A stretch of 13,142 nt of DNA from Candidatus Gottesmanbacteria bacterium RBG_16_37_8 (GTDB taxonomy: Bacteria; Patescibacteriota; Microgenomatia; 2-02-FULL-39-11): positions 66,501 to 79,642 of the forward strand of contig MFJA01000011.1 in the NCBI GenBank assembly GCA_001779055.1. The letters are read 5' to 3'. The notes under the pieces were generated by a model. It saw nothing but the letters and a program-made list of their open reading frames with translations. It made no database searches and was not told the origin of the DNA. Within the stretch, counting starts at the first letter, position 1. Each line of letters begins with the position of its first letter. This document shows, piece by piece, positions 6,665-10,829 of this stretch. The position numbers and the translations under genes were made by a program.

Positions 6665-6830
6665 TTCTGTTATGTCTTCCCAAAGCATGAAAACGGACAA
6701 TTGCCCGCCCCAAATAATACAAACTTAAAGAACACTCCTGAATTTCCTTATCAGAAGGTTCTCTGTATAGTATCCTTTTAAGAAATACTCTTAATCGGTG
6801 ATGGTAAGAAGTTTTATTATTCTTGTCCAT
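6654..6830 (-). CDS. Small basic 58-aa protein upstream of rep
   Basis: This short ORF starts with ATG at 6830 (MDKNNKTSYHHRLR), ends with TGA at 6654-6656 and overlaps the favoured rep start by 11 bases. It is rich in Arg, Lys and His, with an apparent helical stretch (about 26-50, EPSDKEIQECS to LGRAIVRFHALGR) alternating charged and hydrophobic residues, compatible with a small DNA- or RNA-binding or partner protein. No known domain is recognised. Support comes from position: it fills the space between the operon promoter (6910-6938) and rep, and its overlap with rep matches the rep-recombinase overlap. Its ATG lies in the 3' arm of a perfect hairpin. It could be a copy-control or leader protein, but that is speculation. 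Confidence 0.5.
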   Translation of the reverse strand: MDKNNKTSYHHRLRVFLKRILYREPSDKEIQECSLSLYYLGRAIVRFHALGRHNRNGK

Positions 6831-6849
6831 ATCTTTTTGAGATATGGAC
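6825..6849 (-). promoter_or_regulatory. 9-bp hairpin/dyad over the start codon of the rep-operon leader ORF
   Basis: GTCCATATC (6825-6833) and GATATGGAC (6841-6849) pair perfectly around a seven-base loop. On the minus-strand message the ATG of the 58-aa ORF is in the 3' arm, so folding would hide it. Its core CCATA-N11-TATGG (6827-6847) is identical in half-sites and spacing to the dyad over the XRE gene start. Confidence 0.6.
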
Positions 6850-6878
6850 GCAACAGTTCAAGCCGCTCTTACAACTAG

Positions 6879-6896
6879 CCTAGCCTCTTTTCTAGG
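6879..6896 (-). repeat. Leader hairpin upstream of the rep operon
   Basis: CCTAG (6879-6883) and CTAGG (6892-6896) can pair around an eight-base loop inside the likely untranslated leader. It may be part of a replication origin or a regulatory leader; the stem is short. Confidence 0.25.
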
Positions 6897-6909
6897 GTAT
6901 CAAGGCCAT

Positions 6910-6938
6910 ATACTACACTATATGTAGTGTTAAGTCAA
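6910..6938 (-). promoter_or_regulatory. Rep-operon promoter with a palindrome in its spacer
   Basis: On the minus strand TTGACT (6933-6938) and TAGTAT (6910-6915) are 17 bases apart. The spacer holds ACACTA-TATG-TAGTGT (6915-6930, plus-strand reading), a six-base-arm palindrome, the classic place for a repressor operator. The expected transcript would start near 6903 and reach the 58-aa ORF about 70 bases later. Confidence 0.55.
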
Positions 6939-6989
6939 TATGAGCACAGTTTAATAGGAGATTAGAAGAATTTTAAATAAAGTTAAATT

Positions 6990-7493
6990 TTATTTTCTGC
7001 TTTTAACTTTTTTATCTAATGGTTGCTGAGTTTTTTTTAACCAGTTGAGGGAGCCATTTATGAATAATAAAGCTCCAATTAGCGTGAGTAAAAAACTTAT
7101 GATTCTAACAATTTCTATTTTCATCACCATAGCATCTCCTTTGTTTACTGCTACCAAAGCGTCTTTTTCCATATCGTTAGACTTATTGAATTCTATTTCA
7201 ATTTTTTTTATTAATTCATTTATATTTTCCAATGTACTATTATTAATATTTTTTCCTGATCGGGTGGCATCATCTATAGTATTCATAAGATTTTTTAATT
7301 GATCTGCTAATAGTTCAGTTCTACTTACTTGGTGTTCGTATTTTTGGATAGTAGATTTTATTTCAGAAAATTCATATGGAGCTGTAATACCTAGATTGAA
7401 TATTTGATACATTCCTATAGCTGATAATAAAACACCTAATGAGGTTATGAATTTGTAATAATTATCAAACGGCAGAGAAAGATTACTAAACAC
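6990..7493 (-). CDS. TM-coiled coil-TM membrane protein of unknown function
   Basis: The 167-residue protein has a membrane segment at about 14-32, a long helical, heptad-like region rich in E, K, N, I and L (about 38-112), a second membrane segment at about 126-148 and a basic tail ending KKVKSRK. The central part would lie on one side of the membrane, probably outside, and could oligomerise. No family is recognised. The start is GTG at 7493; TAAAAT ends six bases upstream, matching the leaderless pattern. It lies between the XRE gene and the rep operon on the same strand. A surface or exclusion role for the element is possible but not shown. Confidence 0.65.
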   Translation of the reverse strand: MFSNLSLPFDNYYKFITSLGVLLSAIGMYQIFNLGITAPYEFSEIKSTIQKYEHQVSRTELLADQLKNLMNTIDDATRSGKNINNSTLENINELIKKIEIEFNKSNDMEKDALVAVNKGDAMVMKIEIVRIISFLLTLIGALLFINGSLNWLKKTQQPLDKKVKSRK

Positions 7494-7499
7494 GGGTTG

Positions 7500-7505
7500 A
7501 TTTTA
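7500..7505 (-). promoter_or_regulatory. -10 box TAAAAT for the TM-coil-TM gene
   Basis: On the minus strand TAAAAT is followed by six bases (CAACCC) and then GTG at 7493-7491, which suggests a leaderless transcript also within the element. Confidence 0.4.
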
Positions 7506-7550
7506 TCATTAATTACCTAAACAAAGAAGAATAAAAATTTCAGTTAAATT

Positions 7551-7757
7551 CTAAACCAATAAATCCTTAAGAGGAGCTTTAAGAGCAAGTGAAATTTTAT
7601 GGATGGTTTTAAGTGAAGGGTTCCTCAAACCACTTTCAATTTCACTAATTGAAGTTAAATCAAGTTTTGCTTTTTCAGCTAATTCTTCTTGTGATAATCC
7701 AACTTTTTTCCTTAATTCCCTAATTCTATTTCCCAATTTTTCATATATTGTAGCCAT
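7551..7757 (-). CDS. XRE-family helix-turn-helix regulator
   Basis: This 68-residue protein is a single Cro/C1-type HTH domain. The helix-turn-helix is LSQEELAEKAKLDLTSISEIESG at about residues 21-43, followed by the usual RNPSLKTIHKISLALKAPL helix. It should bind DNA as a dimer and act as the element's repressor. It is transcribed divergently from the PD-(D/E)XK gene across an 81-base gap rich in inverted repeats. Its ATG is buried in a perfect 10-bp dyad, suggesting autoregulation at DNA or RNA level. The same half-sites with the same spacing cover the start of the rep operon's first ORF, so it may control replication and excision. Length is normal for a minimal XRE protein. Confidence 0.92.
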   Translation of the reverse strand: MATIYEKLGNRIRELRKKVGLSQEELAEKAKLDLTSISEIESGLRNPSLKTIHKISLALKAPLKDLLV

Positions 7758-7776
7758 ACTTGCTAAAAGTATGGCT
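7752..7776. promoter_or_regulatory. 10-bp perfect inverted repeat over the XRE start codon
   Basis: AGCCATACTT (7752-7761) and AAGTATGGCT (7767-7776) are perfect inverted copies separated by five bases. The XRE start codon (7755-7757) lies in one arm. The core CCATA-N11-TATGG spans 7754-7774, and another TATGG half-site follows at 7795-7799. It could be the regulator's operator or a translational hairpin. Confidence 0.65.
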
Positions 7777-7796
7777 TCTGTGCCAAACTCAATCTA

Positions 7797-7810
7797 TGGC
7801 ATGGATGCCA
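7797..7810. promoter_or_regulatory. Palindrome TGGCAT-GG-ATGCCA in the divergent intergenic region
   Basis: Six-base perfect arms around GG lie 29 bases before the PD-(D/E)XK start at 7839. This may be a second operator; the two-base centre makes an RNA hairpin impossible without opening the stem. Confidence 0.4.
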
Positions 7811-7838
7811 AAAATTAGATAGAAAGCAAGGCTAATTT

Positions 7839-8306
7839 ATGGACACAGAGTATATTAAAGGATTAATAAAAGGAAAAATAACTGAAATTATATTTCAGGA
7901 GATGTTTAAACAATCAGAAGAATTCACCGTAATTCCAATTGGTTATGAATATACAGTCCCAGAACTTGCCCAATATCAACATCATATACAAGTAAAACAA
8001 GTTTTGAATAATATTCGTAATGCACCTGATTTCGTTTTAATTTCACAAGATAAAAAAAGAGTATTTTTAGTAGAAGTTAAATACAGAGTAAAAATAGAAA
8101 AAGATGAAATATTAACTATCGCAAAAAGAACAGTATCTAGTTGGAGTCCTTGTTTTATTTTTATTGCTACAAAATACAGCTTTTATTTTTCACCTTGTAG
8201 TACAATAATATTAGCAAAAGGAAGTATTGAAGAATTAAGAACAACATGGGTAAAAAGTAATATTCAAAAGGAAAATATAGAAATATTGCAAGAATTTATT
8301 AAGTAA
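7839..8306 (+). CDS. PD-(D/E)XK nuclease-like protein
   Basis: In this 155-residue protein GKITEIIFQEMF (12-23) gives the first helix with a conserved-type glutamate (E16). P63-D64 in APDFVLIS is followed by a short hairpin and VEVKYR with E79 and K81, the PD-Xn-ExK metal site. That order and spacing fit restriction-endonuclease-fold enzymes such as Holliday junction resolvases, Mrr-like or Card1-like nucleases; sequence alone cannot choose. IEKDEILTIAKRTVSSW and a FIFIAT strand complete the fold. AAGG ends seven bases before ATG and acts as a ribosome binding site. It sits next to an XRE regulator within the element, suggesting a role in element processing, exclusion or defence. Confidence 0.7.
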   Translation: MDTEYIKGLIKGKITEIIFQEMFKQSEEFTVIPIGYEYTVPELAQYQHHIQVKQVLNNIRNAPDFVLISQDKKRVFLVEVKYRVKIEKDEILTIAKRTVSSWSPCFIFIATKYSFYFSPCSTIILAKGSIEELRTTWVKSNIQKENIEILQEFIK

Positions 8307-8310
8307 AGGT

Positions 8311-8316
8311 TATAAT
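8311..8316 (+). promoter_or_regulatory. -10 box TATAAT upstream of the 117-aa gene
   Basis: TATAAT begins five bases after the PD-(D/E)XK stop codon and ends 35 bases before the ATG at 8352, so the next gene may have its own short-leader transcript. Confidence 0.4.
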
Positions 8317-8351
8317 ATATAGCAAGCTAAATCAGGTTTAAATATAAAAAA

Positions 8352-8705
8352 ATGAAATTATTAAAGCTATCACATAAAAATAATCTTATAGAAGTAATAT
8401 TTTTTTATATTTTTCATGTTATTTTTATGATAATAGTAAATTTTCCCTTATCGAAATTGCTTAATTTTTTATTTTATCATCCTACAGTCCCAAATTATTT
8501 GTATACTATTTCTGGAATGATAACTCAAAGCTTTTACCCAATTATCTTATCTTTATTAATTCTTAAAAATAAGAATTTAATTCAAAACAGATTGTTTTTA
8601 GTTTTATCAATATCAACTCTATTGTTGGGTTACTTTTTGGGTGGAATGGTAAGTTTAATCATTCCATCCTTTTTATCAAGCAGAGATAAACAGGAAAAGA
8701 GTTAA
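8352..8705 (+). CDS. Small hydrophobic membrane protein, unknown function
   Basis: The 117-residue protein has a basic N-terminus and about three membrane segments (roughly 13-33, 49-69 and 79-103), ending with a charged SSRDKQEKS tail. No conserved motif or family is recognised. It follows the PD-(D/E)XK gene by 45 bases on the same strand and has a possible -10 box in the gap. Codons are extremely A/T-rich, like the rest of the element and unlike the flanking host-like genes. It could be an exclusion, immunity or toxin-like membrane factor, but nothing in the sequence proves this. Confidence 0.55.
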   Translation: MKLLKLSHKNNLIEVIFFYIFHVIFMIIVNFPLSKLLNFLFYHPTVPNYLYTISGMITQSFYPIILSLLILKNKNLIQNRLFLVLSISTLLLGYFLGGMVSLIIPSFLSSRDKQEKS

Positions 8706-8778
8706 AAATCATCCGATTTTAAAGTAGTATTATATCAATTTGTGCTAGGAATTAATTCAAAAAAATATAATGTTAAAG

Positions 8779-8800
8779 ATGCCTGCCTTATGGCAGGTAT
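8779..8800 (+). terminator. Strong GC-rich hairpin between two membrane-protein genes
   Basis: ATGCCTGCC (8779-8787) pairs with GGCAGGTAT (8792-8800), nine base pairs with one G-T wobble around a TTAT loop. In this AT-rich area it stands out. What follows is A/T-mixed rather than a T-run, so termination is plausible but not classic; it may instead shape the next gene's leader. Confidence 0.45.
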
Positions 8801-8832
8801 TTAGTATATAAATATAAATATTGAGTAAGAAT

Positions 8833-9315
8833 ATGAATAATAAAGAAAATCTAGAATATTATAGTTATCTCTATAAATTAGTTCTCCATGAATCAAAAGC
8901 AGTGTGGGATACAGGACAATTATTTCTTCTTTCAAATGCATTTTTAGCTGCGATAATTGGAACAAATTTTGGGAATAATTCAAACGATTGGAGAAACCAA
9001 TTTATTTTTTGGTTGTTGGCTTTACTTGGTTTAGTCATATCATTACTTTGGCTTCTTTCATTTAACAGAACAAAAAATTATTATCATTTTAGGATGGCGC
9101 AGGCTAAAAAAATGGAAAAGAATCTATTTGAAATTTTTTCTGGAGATGGAGAAAGAATTGCTAATGGAGAAAGTATTAAAATAAATGGAAAAGAATATTC
9201 TCTAAAAATTTGTTGTTTGAATTTAAGTAGTCTTACGATTGTAAATATTGTTATTTTTGTTTTTATTATCTTTTATCTTATCGTGTGTGTTCTATTTTTT
9301 CCTATTAATAATTGA
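8833..9315 (+). CDS. Three-TM membrane protein with cytosolic segment, RipA-like organisation
   Basis: From ATG 8833 the protein has about 160 residues; a TTG at 8821 is possible but no clear ribosome binding site supports either. NNKENLEYYSYLYKLVLHES is an amphipathic lead, then a tryptophan-containing first TM (WDTGQLFLLSNAFLAAIIG), a second TM (FIFWLLALLGLVISLLWLLSF), a basic cytosolic stretch (YYHFRMAQAKKMEKNLFE) and a third TM near the C-terminus. The order lead helix, W, TM hairpin, then a YxxF...A..ME helix resembles small RipA-like bacterial membrane proteins; this is a layout similarity only. It is the last gene before the inferred right end of the element. Confidence 0.6.
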   Translation: MNNKENLEYYSYLYKLVLHESKAVWDTGQLFLLSNAFLAAIIGTNFGNNSNDWRNQFIFWLLALLGLVISLLWLLSFNRTKNYYHFRMAQAKKMEKNLFEIFSGDGERIANGESIKINGKEYSLKICCLNLSSLTIVNIVIFVFIIFYLIVCVLFFPINN

Positions 9316-9360
9316 TAAATTTTTATATCGTTATTAAATTGATAAACGTTCCAACATCGT

Positions 9361-9379
9361 TCCACGCTCCCCGCAACGT
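9361..9379 (+). other. Putative right attachment junction (attR)
   Basis: CCACGCTCCCCG (9362-9373) resembles the tRNA-Ser(CGA) end CCACCTCCTCCG, and the CAACGTAAG that follows is the same context found after tRNA-Ser(GCU) and, nearly, after tRNA-Arg(CCG). The ungapped match over 17 bases is about 11, so it is a decayed or short att site rather than a clean duplication. Confidence 0.4.
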
Positions 9380-9453
9380 AAGAAATTTTCTTTAAAAGGA
9401 AAATTTCAACGTTGCTGGAACGCTGAAATTTCTTATAAGAAATTTCTTGCGTT
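9373..9453 (+). repeat. Fullest copy of the GCAACGT nested-hairpin repeat
   Basis: GCAACGT (9373-9379) pairs with ACGTTGC (9409-9415) around an inner nine-base stem GAAATTTTC (9382-9390)/GAAAATTTC (9399-9407). TGGAACG follows, then a perfect 22-bp palindrome (9425-9446, arms GAAATTTCTTA) and TTGCGTT. As an alternative, the two ends AACGTAAGAAATTT (9375-9388) and AAATTTCTTGCGTT (9440-9453) pair with one wobble. It ends nine bases before the GIY-YIG start. Confidence 0.7.
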
Positions 9454-9462
9454 ACCGCCTTT

Positions 9463-9741
9463 ATGTTCTACTATACCTACATTCTTCAAAGCCAAAAAAA
9501 TAATGGTTTATATATCGGTTACACTTCAGATTTAAAGAAAAGAATCAGACAACACAATTCCGGTGAATCTCTAGCAACAAAACCCTTTATGCCTTATAAA
9601 CTTATCTACTATGAAGCATTTTTAAATCGAATTGATGCAAAGAATAGGGAAGAATATCTAAAAAGCGGATATGGGAGAAGATCGATTAAAACATTACTTA
9701 ACAGATATTTGAAAAACACCTCAAATCCAAAGGGACGTTGA
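9463..9741 (+). CDS. Stand-alone GIY-YIG endonuclease-domain protein (second copy)
   Basis: This 92-residue protein is one GIY-YIG domain: YTYILQS at 4-10 as the first motif, GLYIGYTSDLKKRIRQHNSG at about 15-34 with YIG and the conserved arginine, and KNREEYLKSGYGRR near 61-74 with the likely catalytic glutamate. It is related to the 84-residue copy at 31-285 but has a basic C-terminal tail. No -10 box sits at the leaderless position and no Shine-Dalgarno sequence is visible; a hairpin-rich repeat occupies the upstream region and may carry its promoter. It appears to be the first chromosomal gene after the element, or an extra small mobile unit together with the repeats that bracket it. Confidence 0.85.
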   Translation: MFYYTYILQSQKNNGLYIGYTSDLKKRIRQHNSGESLATKPFMPYKLIYYEAFLNRIDAKNREEYLKSGYGRRSIKTLLNRYLKNTSNPKGR

Positions 9742-9767
9742 TCCGCCATAGGCGGATCTTTCGTTCC
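9732..9767 (+). terminator. Hairpin at the GIY-YIG gene end, likely terminator and repeat variant
   Basis: GATCCGCC (9740-9747) pairs perfectly with GGCGGATC (9751-9758) around ATA, followed by TTT. Outside this, GGGACG (9732-9737) pairs with CGTTCC (9762-9767) across a TT/TTT internal loop. The stem covers the stop codon at 9739-9741. The ACG-hairpin-CGT plan matches the repeats at 9373 and 13078. Confidence 0.6.
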
Positions 9768-9769
9768 GG

Positions 9770-9790
9770 CTCAGGAAGAGCATTTCTGAG
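9770..9790 (+). repeat. Second hairpin downstream of the GIY-YIG gene
   Basis: CTCAGGAA (9770-9777) pairs with TTTCTGAG (9783-9790), eight pairs with one G-T wobble around GAGCA. It is in the position of the second hairpin in the repeat family. Confidence 0.4.
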
Positions 9791-9828
9791 GAAACATATA
9801 TTTATTTCATGATATATTTATCTTATTT

Positions 9829-10251
9829 ATGATCAAAAAATTCCACAAAGTTAGTGTAGATATACTAATTGTTAAAGAAAATAAAATCCTTCTCGGACTT
9901 TTAACCAGAAAATGGAATTATAATGGTCAACAAGTTTACGGTGTTCCTGGTAGAAATATACGCTTTGGAGAAAAAATAGGTAATACTGTTGAGAGAAACA
10001 TAAAAGAAGATACTGATTGTAGAGTTATAAAATATGAAATTATCTGTGTAAATGCCAATTTCGCTTTAGATAACCACTATATTGGAATTGGGGTTGTTGT
10101 TAACATTGAAGGTGATCCTAAAAATTTAATTCCCGAGGACTGGGAGAGATGGGAGTGGTTTGATAAGAATAATATTCCCAATAACTTATTTCCTGCGGCT
10201 AAGAATCTAATTGAAAGTTATCTAAATAATAAAGTCAATGTCTCGGAGTAA
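9829..10251 (+). CDS. Nudix-fold protein with degraded Nudix box
   Basis: The 140-residue protein has a Nudix beginning (VDILIVKENKILLGLLTRKW) and the conserved YGVPG strand. The box should read G-x5-E-x7-REUxEExGU; here the segment 42-64 has R42 for the glycine, E48 retained, then R56-N57-I-K-E60-D61-T-D63, so the first REUxEE glutamate is Asn, the last is Asp and the glycine is Asp. E60 and D61 may still bind metal, but pyrophosphohydrolase activity may be weak or lost. PEDWERWEWFDKNNIP fits the usual WF strand of Nudix proteins of the sugar-nucleotide type. It is cytosolic and of ordinary length. No clear promoter or Shine-Dalgarno sequence precedes it. It could be a nucleotide-binding protein rather than an enzyme. 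Confidence 0.75.
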   Translation: MIKKFHKVSVDILIVKENKILLGLLTRKWNYNGQQVYGVPGRNIRFGEKIGNTVERNIKEDTDCRVIKYEIICVNANFALDNHYIGIGVVVNIEGDPKNLIPEDWERWEWFDKNNIPNNLFPAAKNLIESYLNNKVNVSE

Positions 10252-10348
10252 AATGTTGATAATAGGTTCTAACTTTGTATATAGTCTCCCGCAGCATAAG
10301 TCCAATATTACATCCGACAACGCTGCAATAAATAACTACTGAAAAAAC

Positions 10349-10385
10349 CTAGCTACAAAACCATTTATTCTCTATAATAAGCATA
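10349..10385 (+). pseudogene. Possible remnant of a GIY-YIG gene
   Basis: One frame reads NLATKPFILYNKH, matching SLATKPFMPYK of the gene at 9463. Over 29 bases from CTAGC (10349 against 9571) about 24 are identical. Upstream DNA is too degraded to read through and a stop interrupts the frame. Its end overlaps the cupin -10 box. Confidence 0.35.
10373..10378 (+). promoter_or_regulatory. -10 box TATAAT for the cupin gene
   Basis: TATAAT lies 23 bases before the ATG, and AAAGGA (10387-10392) lies nine bases before it, giving a short leader with a ribosome binding site, unlike the leaderless genes. Confidence 0.55.
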
Positions 10386-10401
10386 GAAAGGAAAAAATAT
10401 T

Positions 10402-10800
10402 ATGAAAGGATTCACTTCCGATATTGAAAAAGATGCATTGAAGAATAGAAATTTCCGTAAAGTTCTCTATACAGGCAGACACAGTCAATTAGTGCTGATG
10501 AGTTTAAAACCCAAAGAGGAAATCGGTATGGAAGTTCATGCCCATAATGACCAATTTTTCCGGATCGAAAAAGGACAGGGTTTATGTATTATCGACGGCA
10601 ATAAATACCAACTTCATGATGGAACAGCAATCGTTGTTCCAAAAGGAGCCAAACACAATGTTATTAACACTTCTCAAACGGAGGACTTGAAGCTTTATAC
10701 GATATATTCACCTGCTCATCATAAGGATGGTATAGTCAGAGCTACCAAAAAGGAAGCAGAAGAAAACGAAGCGGAGTTTGACGGAAAAACCACCGAATAA
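10402..10800 (+). CDS. Single-domain cupin protein
   Basis: This 132-residue protein is one cupin barrel. FRKVLYTGRHSQLVLMSL (18-35) is followed by EIGMEVHAHNDQFFRIEKGQG (40-60), the first cupin motif with metal-ligand histidines H46 and H48; the usual glutamate is a glutamine or aspartate here (D50/Q51). The second motif, PKGAKHNVINT (80-90), supplies H85. Closely similar proteins are widespread in bacteria and archaea with no settled substrate. It is cytosolic and of full length, with a highly charged C-terminus. It has its own promoter and ribosome binding site, and the GT39-like gene follows after 29 bases, so both may be transcribed together. Confidence 0.88.
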   Translation: MKGFTSDIEKDALKNRNFRKVLYTGRHSQLVLMSLKPKEEIGMEVHAHNDQFFRIEKGQGLCIIDGNKYQLHDGTAIVVPKGAKHNVINTSQTEDLKLYTIYSPAHHKDGIVRATKKEAEENEAEFDGKTTE

Positions 10801-10829
10801 CAAAAATGTCCGCCTAAAAATCGCGGAAA

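Larger units (their letters stand above)
4314..9372. mobile_element. Putative integrative element (serine recombinase + HUH Rep) at tRNA-Ser(CGA)
   Basis: The left end is set by the 3' end of tRNA-Ser(CGA). The right end is inferred near 9361-9379, where CCACGCTCCCCG followed by CAACGTAAG looks like a displaced, decayed tRNA 3' end followed by the sequence that also follows tRNA-Ser(GCU) and tRNA-Arg(CCG). Between them lie recombinase, Rep, a 58-aa ORF, a TM-coil-TM protein, an XRE regulator, a PD-(D/E)XK protein and two membrane proteins, all in notably AT-rich DNA. No capsid, Zot/pI ATPase, relaxase-coupling or conjugation gene is seen, so a plasmid-like or satellite element is more likely than a complete phage. 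The right boundary is approximate. Confidence 0.6.

Noticed and set aside
8761..8833. Leaderless start at TTG 8821
   Set aside because: TATAAA hexamers here are either two or eight bases from TTG and the region is almost pure A/T, so no start can be chosen this way; ATG 8833 is preferred as the ordinary codon.
4314..9372. Filamentous prophage
   Set aside because: Rep and small membrane proteins fit, but no Zot/pI ATPase, recognisable coat protein or adsorption protein was found.
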